Of a stretch of DNA of 64,000 bases, positions 17,877-26,111 are shown in pieces. The position numbers and the translations under genes were made by a program. How positions within the stretch are numbered: position 1 is the stretch's first letter; each line of letters opens with the position of its first letter. Below the pieces are notes generated by a model. The model ran no database searches, was not told the DNA's origin, and saw nothing but the letters and a program-made list of their open reading frames with translations. The DNA is from Caloramator mitchellensis (lineage in GTDB: Bacteria; Bacillota; Clostridia; Clostridiales; Caloramatoraceae). The DNA lies in contig NZ_LKHP01000008.1 of the NCBI RefSeq assembly GCF_001440545.1, forward strand, positions 45,771-109,770. The letters are read 5' to 3'.

Positions 17877-18084
17877 CTGCAACCTCCTTAAAAAGCTCTA
17901 AATTTTCCTTTGCAAGTTTTTCATCTAACTTATTAATGGCAAACCCAGCATGGACATAAACATAGTCTCCAATGTGCACATCTTTAATAAAATCAACTCT
18001 TATCTTCATTTTCACACCATCGTGTTCGGCAATCGCATCATTGCCGTTGACTTCAACAATTCTTAAAGGAACTGCTAAACACAA
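17851..18084 (-). CDS. hypC: Hydrogenase maturation chaperone HypC
   Basis: This 77-residue HypC/HupF-family chaperone begins MCLAVPLRIVEVNG; Cys2 is the residue that binds the Fe(CN)2CO unit and the large subunit. The body is a small OB-like barrel with YVYVHAGFAINKLDE. It overlaps hypF by ten bases and hypD downstream. Confidence 0.96.
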   Translation of the reverse strand: MCLAVPLRIVEVNGNDAIAEHDGVKMKIRVDFIKDVHIGDYVYVHAGFAINKLDEKLAKENLELFKEVADAAKIQGL

Positions 18085-20321
18085 ATTTCTCCACCTCCCT
18101 TTGCTGCTACAGCAATTTGACCTAATGGTATTCCTTCATCATTAGTAGAAATTTTATTGTGAATATACACTTTGAATTGAAGTTTCTCCAATTCTAATTT
18201 CATTCTACGCAAAATATAGATGTTTTGGAAAACACCACCGGATAATACAATATTTCTTATTCCATATTCATTACTAATAACTTTCACCATATCTGATGAA
18301 ACCCTAACAAGTGTATTCATAAACTTAGCAGCTATTTTCCCAATTTCAACTTTTTTTCTAACATCATAAACTACATCAAGAATTGTATCTTTCCAATCAA
18401 AATAAATAATATCATCTTTAATTATGTTAAATCTGTAATAATCATCACAGACCGTAGCCAAACTTTCGAGTAAAATTGCCGCTTGACCTTCATAAGACAC
18501 CTTATCCTTAATGCCAATAATACTTGCAACTCCATCAAATAATCTACCCATACTGCTAACCCTTGGAGTATTTAGTTCTAAATCTATCATTTTGTTTATC
18601 ATATCTTTATCTCCAGATACCACAAAATCATCTGGAATATTACCTAAAGAGTCTTTTAACAAACTATATTTTATCTTATAGATTTCTTTTGTTGCTCTAT
18701 CTCCTCCGGGAAGTGCTATTTTTTTAATGCTACCTACTCTTTTAAAATCCTTATAATCGCCAATTAAAAATTCTCCACCCCAAATTGTGCTATCTAATCC
18801 ATAACCTGTTCCATCCCATATTATGCCTATAACTCTTTCATTCAAATTGTTATCAGCCATGCAAGCTGCCATATGAGCGTGATGATGCTGAACCTTTATT
18901 AAAGGTGTTTTATTCTCTTTGTGTTTATTAATTGCATAATTTGAAGATAGGTAATCTGGGTGCATATCACACACAATTATAGATGGTTTTATATCAAATA
19001 TTTTTTTATAATGCTCTATTGCCTCAGAATAATGTTCAAATGTCTCAATATTTCTCAATTCTCCTATATGCTGACTTGAAAATATAAACCCTGATTTGCT
19101 CAATGCAAATGCTCCTTTTTGTTCTGCCCCGCAAGCTAAAATATGTTCATCTACATCAAATTTTATTGGAAATGGAACATATCCCCTTGACCTTCTTATA
19201 AAATACTCTTTACCTTCAAAAACCTTAACAATCGAATCATCACATCTTACATGTATATCCCTATTATTCATTAAAAATCCATCAGCTATATTTTTTAATC
19301 CTTCTACCGCATCTTCATTTTTATAATAAATAGGTATATCATGTTCATTACCACTCGTCATAACAAGAACATCAAAATTTTCCATAATCAAATAGTGAAG
19401 CGGAGTATAAGGCAGCATAACACCCAGACTATCATTATCGGAAATATAGTCAAGCAGATTGTTCTTTTTCTTCAACAAAACAATTGGTCGTCTAAAGCTG
19501 CTTAAAATTTCTTTTTCTTCATCTGTTATAATGCAAAATTTTTCTGCTGTTATGATATCTTTAACCATTATCGCAAATGGTTTTTCTTCTCTTCCCTTTC
19601 TTAATCTCAATTGAGTTACAGTTTTTTCATCCAACGCATCACAAGCTACATGAAAGCCACCTAATCCCTTTATAGCAATAATCTTTTTTTGTTTAATAAA
19701 GTCAATAGCTTTTTTTATTGCAACTTCTCCACTGACTATTTCATTATCATAACTAAAAAATACTTCAGGACCACAAATGTAACAACAGTTTGGTTGTGCA
19801 TGGTATCGTCTATCTTCTATATCGACATATTCATTATAGCAGCTATGGCACATCTCAAACTGCCTCATTGTCGTTTTTTCTCTATCATAAGGAACATCCT
19901 TTATAATTGTAAACCTTGGACCACAATTAGTACAATTTATAAATGGATATCTATATCTTCTATCATTTTTGTCAAACAATTCAGCCAGACAATCATCACA
20001 AATTCCAACATCTGGTGAAATAAAGGTGAATTTTTTATCAAATTGATGACTTTTCTCTATTTGAAATTCATTATAAAATTTCAAATTTTTGCAAAATTCA
20101 TATTCTATTTTTTCTATATAAGCCAATTTTGGAGATTTATTTTTTATATCGTTTATAAAATCATAAATGCTGTTTTCATCCCCTTCGACCTCTATCATAA
20201 CGCCTTGCGATGTGTTTTTGACCCATCCTTTAAGACAATAATTTGTAACTAATTTGTTAATAAATGGCCTAAATCCAACACCCTGAACAATTCCATTTAT
20301 GTTTATTCTTGATCTTTTCAT
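18075..20321 (-). CDS. hypF: Carbamoyltransferase HypF
   Basis: This 748-residue enzyme makes the thiocarbamate precursor of cyanide from carbamoyl phosphate and ATP and passes it to HypE. Domains in order are an acylphosphatase-like part (GIVQGVGFRPFI), two zinc fingers (CDDCLAELFD with FINCTNCGPR, and MCHSCYNEY with NCCYICGP), a YrdC-like domain (KGLGGFHVACDA) and a Kae1-like carbamoyltransferase domain (VQHHHAHMAACMADN). It is the first gene of the operon, with a promoter and an operator-like dyad upstream. Confidence 0.97.
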   Translation of the reverse strand: MKRSRININGIVQGVGFRPFINKLVTNYCLKGWVKNTSQGVMIEVEGDENSIYDFINDIKNKSPKLAYIEKIEYEFCKNLKFYNEFQIEKSHQFDKKFTFISPDVGICDDCLAELFDKNDRRYRYPFINCTNCGPRFTIIKDVPYDREKTTMRQFEMCHSCYNEYVDIEDRRYHAQPNCCYICGPEVFFSYDNEIVSGEVAIKKAIDFIKQKKIIAIKGLGGFHVACDALDEKTVTQLRLRKGREEKPFAIMVKDIITAEKFCIITDEEKEILSSFRRPIVLLKKKNNLLDYISDNDSLGVMLPYTPLHYLIMENFDVLVMTSGNEHDIPIYYKNEDAVEGLKNIADGFLMNNRDIHVRCDDSIVKVFEGKEYFIRRSRGYVPFPIKFDVDEHILACGAEQKGAFALSKSGFIFSSQHIGELRNIETFEHYSEAIEHYKKIFDIKPSIIVCDMHPDYLSSNYAINKHKENKTPLIKVQHHHAHMAACMADNNLNERVIGIIWDGTGYGLDSTIWGGEFLIGDYKDFKRVGSIKKIALPGGDRATKEIYKIKYSLLKDSLGNIPDDFVVSGDKDMINKMIDLELNTPRVSSMGRLFDGVASIIGIKDKVSYEGQAAILLESLATVCDDYYRFNIIKDDIIYFDWKDTILDVVYDVRKKVEIGKIAAKFMNTLVRVSSDMVKVISNEYGIRNIVLSGGVFQNIYILRRMKLELEKLQFKVYIHNKISTNDEGIPLGQIAVAAKGGGEICV

Positions 20322-20385
20322 AATCTTTCACCTGTATTATATAATTAGAACAGCTGCTTTTTTCTTATATAACAGCCCTGTTAAA

Positions 20386-20400
20386 TTGTTGTAACAACAA
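20386..20400. promoter_or_regulatory. Operator-like dyad in the hyp-mbh leader
   Basis: The palindrome TTGTTGTAACAACAA (6-bp arms around TAA) lies a few bases downstream of the predicted hypF transcription start. The position suits a repressor roadblock. It partly resembles Rex-type half-sites (TTGTT/AACAA), but the spacing does not match the usual 18-bp Rex operator. Confidence 0.4.
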
Positions 20401-20409
20401 CTTTATTTA

Positions 20410-20438
20410 AGTATAACACAATTTTATCAAATTTTAAA
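20410..20438 (-). promoter_or_regulatory. Predicted promoter of the hyp-mbh operon
   Basis: On the minus strand, TTTAAA (20433-20438), a 17-bp spacer and TATACT (20410-20415) are seen. It is the best match in the 230-bp divergent region before hypF. The -35 element is weak. Confidence 0.45.
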
Positions 20439-20554
20439 TAGACAAATTAGGTTAATTAATTAACAATGAATACCCTCTCGACTATATTTTAATTTATTGT
20501 TATAATAAATAAGGTAATCATATTTTTCTAAAATTTTCAAGAAGGAGAATGGAT

Positions 20555-20965
20555 ATGGGATTCAGAGATAAGATTAATAAAAAAATTCAGGATGTGTATT
20601 GGGAAAGATATAAAGACCGCATAACTCAGGTTCACGGTCATATTTTAAGCGTTAAAATTGTTGAAAAGGTATTCTTAGGTTTTATTCATACTTTGAGAGT
20701 TGATATCGTTGTAAAACCTGAAAGAAGCAAAACTGTTGTAAAATGCCAATATAAAAGAAGAAGATACTTTAAAAAGCCAGAGTTTATTCAATTAAATCAA
20801 GGTCATTTGGTTTTATTCCAGGGGCTTAAACCTGTGAAAAAGAAAAATAAAGATTCAGACGTCATTGAAGTTATGAATATAATAAATATGACAACCAAAA
20901 AAGAATTGGTTCCTGTAGGACTAGACTTGAAAAAACTTCAGCAAAAACAAATAATTAGAAAATAA
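20555..20965 (+). CDS. Hypothetical basic protein
   Basis: I do not recognise this family. The 136-residue product begins MGFRDKINKKIQDVYWERYK. It is rich in Lys and Arg, has no membrane segment, and contains a predicted beta-rich core (LRVDIVVKP, TVVKCQYKRRRYF, QGHLVLFQGLKPVKKK) that could be an OB-like nucleic-acid-binding fold. The ATG at 20555 is seven bases after AAGGAG; the upstream ATG at 20549 is too close to it. It is a single gene divergent from hypF, ending in a strong terminator. Confidence 0.7.
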   Translation: MGFRDKINKKIQDVYWERYKDRITQVHGHILSVKIVEKVFLGFIHTLRVDIVVKPERSKTVVKCQYKRRRYFKKPEFIQLNQGHLVLFQGLKPVKKKNKDSDVIEVMNIINMTTKKELVPVGLDLKKLQQKQIIRK

Positions 20966-20990
20966 GGGAGAAATCTCCCTTATTTTTTAT
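20961..20990. terminator. Bidirectional terminator
   Basis: An 11-bp stem, AATAAGGGAGA and TCTCCCTTATT, with a 2-base minimal loop is followed by TTTTAT on the plus strand. It is T-rich on the minus strand too and overlaps the stop codons of both converging genes. Confidence 0.8.
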
Positions 20991-23580
20991 ACCAATATAA
21001 ACTTGATATTATAGAAACCATACTAGAAAAAACTATTACAATAAACAATTGCATTAAATTCAAACTTCGAGTATAAAAGATTTTCTGCATGAATGGGATA
21101 TATATAACAAACAAGAGTATTATTAATGATGAAACTACTGCATATACAAGATATAAATTGGTAAAAATACCCAATTCAAAAACTGATTTTCTTTCTGATC
21201 TACACTCAAAAACGTGTAAAAGTTGAGATAAAATCAATGTCCCGAGAGCAATAGTTCTTGCAACAATAATATTCCCAAAATAATAAAGACTGAAGGCAAA
21301 TGAAGTAATTGTGCAAAGTCCAATCAGCGTTCCTCTCATCATAATTTTATAAAGAAGTCCATCCGAAAATATGCTCTCATTTTTATGACGAGGTCTTTTT
21401 TGCATTATGTCTGCCTCACCCTTTTCCAAGCTCAAAGCCATCGCAGGAAAACCGTCGGTTGCCAAATTAACAAGCAATATTTGAATTGGTAATAAAGGTA
21501 TAGGCAGCTTCAATATAGAAGCCAAGAACATTGTAAGAACTTCTCCGAGATTACAAGATAATAAATACCTAATAAATTTTCTAATATTGTCATATATAAT
21601 TCTTCCTTCTTTAACAGCAGAAACAATAGTTGTAAAATTATCATCCATAAGTATCAGGGACGCTGTTTCTTTTGTTACGTCAGTTCCTGTTATGCCCATA
21701 GCAATCCCTATATCTGCTTCTTTTATAGCTGGAGCGTCGTTAACTCCATCACCAGTCATAGCCACTACTAACCCCTGTTTTTTATATGCCTTTACAATCT
21801 TATATTTGTGAGATGGATTAACTCTCGCAAAAACCTTAACTTCTTTTATTATTTTTTCAAGTTGGTTATCTGTTAGTTTGTCTAAATCATCACCTGTTAA
21901 TATTCTATCTCCTTCTCCTAATATCCTAATTTCACGAGCTATAGCTTCTGCAGTTAATTTATGATCTCCAGTAATCATTATAGGAATTATTCCTGCCATC
22001 TTGCATTCAAGTACTGCGTCAAAAACCTCTTCCCTCGGTGGGTCTATCATGCCACACAATCCGATAAATATCAATTCATCCTCTGATTCATTTACTGTTA
22101 TCTCTTTATATGCAAGGGCTAACACTCTTAATGCTTTTTTTGCCATCAAATCATTAGCCATCAAAATATTTTTTCTTAACTGGTTATCAAAATTGACTAT
22201 ATTATTATCCAAAAGATAATATTTGCATTTGTTTACGACAGCCTCTGCAGCACCTTTTAAATACATATATTTTTTGCCGTTCTTTGAAACTATTACAGAC
22301 ATCATTTTTCTATTAGAATCAAAAGGATTTTCTTTTACTTTAGAATAAAAACGACTAAGGTCCTTTTTAATATAACCCGATTTTGCACCAAGTACTAGCA
22401 GAGCTATTTCAGTGGGGTCTCCTATAAATTTATTATCTTCTATATCAGCGTTATTGCAAAGAACTGAGCATTCCATCATTTTGTTAAATGCAAAATTGCT
22501 TTTTAAATTAACTTTAACAGAATCGTATAAAAAAACTCCATTTAAATCATAACCTTCGCCAGACACCGAGTATTCTCTACCTGATATATATATTTTTCTT
22601 ACAGTCATCTTGTTCTGGGTTAAAGTTCCAGTTTTGTCTGTGCAAATTACATTTGTACATCCTAAAGTTTCAACAGCAGGAAGTTTTTTAACTAGAGCAT
22701 TTCGTTTCATCATCTTTTGAACACCTAGTGCTAAGGATACAGTTACTATTGCAGGTAGCCCTTCTGGAATCGCAGCAACTGCAAGACTTACTCCAACAAG
22801 AAACATTTTATATAAGTTTTCCCCTCTTAACACTCCCATAACTGTGACTACGACGCATATGATTAGAATAATATAAACAAGGTATTCACCAAGTTTATTC
22901 AATTTCTCTTGGAGTGGTGTCTTTGTTTCTTCAATCTTTTCTAACATATCTGCAATTTTTCCCATCTCAGTTTGCATACCTGTAGCAATTACCCTTCCTA
23001 TAGCACTTCCATTTGTTATCATACACCCCATGTATAATAGATTCTCGTTCTTAATTTTTCCACCATCATGTTTTAATTTTTCCACCGGAACAGATTCTCC
23101 CGTTAAAATAGATTCATCACTTTGAATAGAATTTGATTCAATCAATATTATATCCGCAGGAACTCTATCTCCTGTTTCAAGAACAACTATATCTCCAAGA
23201 ACAAGTTCACTTGCCTTTATCAGTTCTTGCTTCCCTTCCCTAATAACTTTTGCTGTAGGTGCCGCAAGCTCTTTTAAAACCTCGAGTGCCCTTTCGGTCT
23301 TATATTCCTGAATAAATCCCAATATAGCATCCATAAAAATAATTACAAATATAGATATTGCGTCTGCAATTTCTCCTAAAAAAGAGGAAATAATAGTCGC
23401 AGCAAACAAAACCCATACTATAAAATCATTAAACTGAGATAAAAAAATCAATAATGCAGATTTCTTTTTTTTCTGTTTAATTTCATTGAGGCCATATTTT
23501 TCTAATCTTTTTTTAGCTTCGTGCTTACTCAAACCATACTTATAGTTTTCCTTATATAAATCACTTTCTTTAATTGCCAT
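20980..23580 (-). CDS. P2A-type calcium-translocating ATPase
   Basis: This P-type ATPase pumps cations, most likely Ca2+ outward. The phosphorylation site is ICTDKTGTLTQNKM, the actuator TGES motif is in ILTGESVPVE, and the hinge is MTGDGVNDAPAIKEADIGIA. The transmembrane-4 motif AVAAIPEGLPA is typical of SERCA/PMR1-type pumps. About ten membrane helices are present, with a cation-ATPase N domain at the start (YKYGLSKHEAKKRLEKYGLN). I start at the ATG at 23580, nine bases after GGGGGG, giving 866 aa; the frame opens ten codons earlier. Confidence 0.92.
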   Translation of the reverse strand: MAIKESDLYKENYKYGLSKHEAKKRLEKYGLNEIKQKKKKSALLIFLSQFNDFIVWVLFAATIISSFLGEIADAISIFVIIFMDAILGFIQEYKTERALEVLKELAAPTAKVIREGKQELIKASELVLGDIVVLETGDRVPADIILIESNSIQSDESILTGESVPVEKLKHDGGKIKNENLLYMGCMITNGSAIGRVIATGMQTEMGKIADMLEKIEETKTPLQEKLNKLGEYLVYIILIICVVVTVMGVLRGENLYKMFLVGVSLAVAAIPEGLPAIVTVSLALGVQKMMKRNALVKKLPAVETLGCTNVICTDKTGTLTQNKMTVRKIYISGREYSVSGEGYDLNGVFLYDSVKVNLKSNFAFNKMMECSVLCNNADIEDNKFIGDPTEIALLVLGAKSGYIKKDLSRFYSKVKENPFDSNRKMMSVIVSKNGKKYMYLKGAAEAVVNKCKYYLLDNNIVNFDNQLRKNILMANDLMAKKALRVLALAYKEITVNESEDELIFIGLCGMIDPPREEVFDAVLECKMAGIIPIMITGDHKLTAEAIAREIRILGEGDRILTGDDLDKLTDNQLEKIIKEVKVFARVNPSHKYKIVKAYKKQGLVVAMTGDGVNDAPAIKEADIGIAMGITGTDVTKETASLILMDDNFTTIVSAVKEGRIIYDNIRKFIRYLLSCNLGEVLTMFLASILKLPIPLLPIQILLVNLATDGFPAMALSLEKGEADIMQKRPRHKNESIFSDGLLYKIMMRGTLIGLCTITSFAFSLYYFGNIIVARTIALGTLILSQLLHVFECRSERKSVFELGIFTNLYLVYAVVSSLIILLFVIYIPFMQKIFYTRSLNLMQLFIVIVFSSMVSIISSLYWYKK

Positions 23581-23719
23581 TCTATTCTGCCCCCCATATA
23601 ATTTCATCTATATAAGTATATTTATTAAAAATATTTTATATCACAAAATATTATTTAAAGATATATTTAAAAAACTACGTCTATTGGGTATAATATAATA
23701 AGACTAAGGGGGTGCTATC

Positions 23720-25342
23720 TTGCTAGATTTAATTTATATTTTTGGCCACAAAAATCCCGATACTGATTCAATAGCAGCGGCAATAGGATATGCTGAACTT
23801 AAAAGGAGATTAGGATTTAATGCCGTTGCAAAACGTTTAGGTGATATTAATAGAGAAACTGAATTTATTCTAGATTATTTCAATGTTCAGCAACCAGAAT
23901 TGCTACAAACAGTAAAAACGCAGCTCTCTGATTTAAATTTAGATACTGTAATACCTATTTCTCCTGATGCATCTATTAAAACAGCATGGATGCTTATGAA
24001 AAAAAACAATGTGAAAACGCTAGCTGTAATTGATGAAAACGAAAGATTTTTAGGCCTAGTAACTTTGTCAAATATAACCAATAAATATATGGATACTTTG
24101 GAGAACAATATTATAAAAACTCCATTAAGAAATATTCTTGAGACATTAAATGCTAAATTGATTTTAGGAGACGAAAGCAAGTTTAACTCTAATGGTAAAA
24201 TTGTTGTAGCAGCCCTTTCTCCTGATAGCATGGAACCTTATATAGAAAAGGGAGACATAGTTATAATAGGTAATAGAAAGGACTCGCAAATAAAGGTATT
24301 GGAGCTTGGTGCTAATTGTCTGATAATAACAGGTGGTTATGGAGTAGATGAGGAGATTTTAAAATTAGCTAAAGAACAAAGTTCAATAATAATGACGACA
24401 GCTAATGATACTTTTACTACAGCAAGGCTTATAAATCAAAGTATTCCTGTCAAATACGTAATGACAACTGAAAATATAATTAGTTTCCATATAGATGATT
24501 TTGTAGACGAAATAAGAGATAAAATGCTCCAAACAAGATACCGCAGCTATCCCGTTCTTGATGAAAACAATAAAATATATGGTTTTATATCAAGATATCA
24601 TCTGATATCCCAAAAGAAAAAATTAGTCATACTACTTGACCACAACGAAAAGTCACAAACTGTCCATGGCATCGATGATGCAGAAATACTTGAAATAGTG
24701 GATCATCATAGGGTTGCAGATATTCAAACAGGAAAACCAATCTATTTTAGGAATGAACCTGTTGGAAGCACTTCAACAATTATTGCTGGCATGTATTTTG
24801 AAAATGGCATTAGACCGCCTAAAAATATCGCCGGCTTGTTATGTGCTGCAATTATATCCGATACTATCAAATTCAAATCTCCAACAAGCACATATATTGA
24901 TAAGATAACTGCTGAAAGATTAGCTGAAATAGCAGGAATAAACATAGAACAATTTGCTTCTGAAATGTTTAAGGCAGGCACATCGCTTCAAGGAAAAACG
25001 CCTGAAGAGATATTTTACCAAGATTTTAAAGAATTTAAACTTGGTAAATATAATATAGGTATAAGTCAGATAAACACAATGGATGCAGAAAACCTTGGGG
25101 AAACAAAAAATAATATATTAAACTTCATGAATAAGCTATGCAATCAAAAAGGATATGACCTTTTGATGATAATGCTGACGGATATCATAAAGGAAGGTTC
25201 TGAGATACTTTTTGTTGGAGAAGAAAAGGAATTAATTTCAAGAGCATTTAATGTAAAAATAAATGAAAATAATGTATTCTTGCCAGGGGTTATATCTAGA
25301 AAGAAACAAGTAGTTCCGCCGCTTTCACAAATTATAGAATAA
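23720..25342 (+). CDS. Manganese-dependent inorganic pyrophosphatase with CBS and DRTGG inserts
   Basis: This family II pyrophosphatase hydrolyses PPi to phosphate. The DHH catalytic part has GHKNPDTDSIAAAI at the N-terminus and the VDHHRVADI motif. It is split by a regulatory insert (about residues 70-300) of two CBS units around a DRTGG domain, which in studied enzymes bind adenine nucleotides and give allosteric control. The DHHA2 domain ends in SRKKQVVPPL. Start is TTG at 23720, five bases after AAGGGGGTG. Length of 540 aa is typical for CBS-PPases. It is divergent from the P-ATPase gene. Confidence 0.93.
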   Translation: MLDLIYIFGHKNPDTDSIAAAIGYAELKRRLGFNAVAKRLGDINRETEFILDYFNVQQPELLQTVKTQLSDLNLDTVIPISPDASIKTAWMLMKKNNVKTLAVIDENERFLGLVTLSNITNKYMDTLENNIIKTPLRNILETLNAKLILGDESKFNSNGKIVVAALSPDSMEPYIEKGDIVIIGNRKDSQIKVLELGANCLIITGGYGVDEEILKLAKEQSSIIMTTANDTFTTARLINQSIPVKYVMTTENIISFHIDDFVDEIRDKMLQTRYRSYPVLDENNKIYGFISRYHLISQKKKLVILLDHNEKSQTVHGIDDAEILEIVDHHRVADIQTGKPIYFRNEPVGSTSTIIAGMYFENGIRPPKNIAGLLCAAIISDTIKFKSPTSTYIDKITAERLAEIAGINIEQFASEMFKAGTSLQGKTPEEIFYQDFKEFKLGKYNIGISQINTMDAENLGETKNNILNFMNKLCNQKGYDLLMIMLTDIIKEGSEILFVGEEKELISRAFNVKINENNVFLPGVISRKKQVVPPLSQIIE

Positions 25343-25377
25343 AAAATGCGTCCTACTCTTTAAGGGCGCATTTTCTT
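25343..25377. terminator. Bidirectional terminator between pyrophosphatase and speD
   Basis: An 11-bp stem, AAAATGCGTCC and GGGCGCATTTT, has one T-G pair and a 10-base loop. It is A/T-flanked on both sides and lies between two converging genes. Confidence 0.8.
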
Positions 25378-25379
25378 AT

Positions 25380-25760
25380 CTACAATGATGAAACTTTTAC
25401 TTGAACAGGTTGGTCAAACAAACCTCTTTTTACCTCTGATGCAGTAATATGAGATGCGCCTAATCTTTCCGTCAAATAATTGCAGGCATCCCATGGATTT
25501 ATATGATCGCCGCAAGTAAAAACATCAACTGCAGCGTATCCAAGTTCCGGCCATGTGTGAATAGTAAGGTGAGATTCAGAAATAACAACAACACCGCTTA
25601 CACCAAGAGGACTAAACTTATGAAATGCTACTTCTCTAACCTCAGCACCAGAATGAAGTGCAGCTTCTACCATTATTTTTTCAATTTTATCCCTGTCATT
25701 TAAAATTTCAGCATCACATCCATAAATCTCTGCCAAAATATGACGTCCCAATGCGTTCAT
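25380..25760 (-). CDS. speD: S-adenosylmethionine decarboxylase proenzyme
   Basis: This pyruvoyl enzyme makes decarboxylated AdoMet, the aminopropyl donor for spermidine. Self-cleavage occurs before Ser in [16 protein letters not shown]; the catalytic Cys is in DVFTCGDH and a His is in VAFHKFSP. It is the short bacterial class 1B form. Family alignment sets the start at [11 protein letters not shown] (25760), 12 bases after AGGAGG; the in-frame TTG at 25772 abuts the ribosome site. No speE lies nearby. Its promoter sits inside a dyad. Confidence 0.94.
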   Translation of the reverse strand: MNALGRHILAEIYGCDAEILNDRDKIEKIMVEAALHSGAEVREVAFHKFSPLGVSGVVVISESHLTIHTWPELGYAAVDVFTCGDHINPWDACNYLTERLGASHITASEVKRGLFDQPVQVKVSSL

Positions 25761-25798
25761 TCTAACTCTCAACCTCCTTTTCTATTAACAATAATTAA

Positions 25799-25842
25799 AT
25801 TTTATCAAAAATCATCGAAAAGTCAAGTATATTTGATAAAAT
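25799..25842 (-). promoter_or_regulatory. speD promoter embedded in an 11-bp inverted repeat
   Basis: On the minus strand, TTGACT (25821-25826), a 16-bp spacer and TAAAAT (25799-25804) form a sigma-A promoter. The same stretch is bounded by perfect 11-bp repeats ATTTTATCAAA (25799-25809) and TTTGATAAAAT (25832-25842), one of which contains the -10 box. The layout suits repressor control. The remaining 340 bp before ispH hold only the hairpin at 26012. Confidence 0.55.
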
Positions 25843-26011
25843 TCTTTATTTTTTTGAAATAAGTCTAAAACATGCTGGTTTTTCTCTTTTTTTCTCTTAT
25901 TTTTATGCTAAGTCATATATGCTACTAACTATATTATATGCTTATTTTTCTAAAATGCAATATAATTATATTTGATTACATAAGATTAATTTTATATGGG
26001 AATGATACAAA

Positions 26012-26061
26012 GCCTCATAAATTATTTCAGGTCATTTCAACTTTGAAATAATTCATGAGGC
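26012..26061. terminator. Long hairpin downstream of ispH-rpsA
   Basis: An 18-bp stem with one mismatch, GCCTCATAAATTATTTCA and TGAAATAATTCATGAGGC, has a 14-base loop. It follows the ispH-rpsA stop by 50 bases on the minus strand. The T-run after it is short (TTTG), so termination strength is uncertain; it may instead protect the 3' end. Confidence 0.5.
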
Positions 26062-26111
26062 AAAATATCTATAACTTCATATATAATTCTTATTTTGATG
26101 TATCAAGTTTA

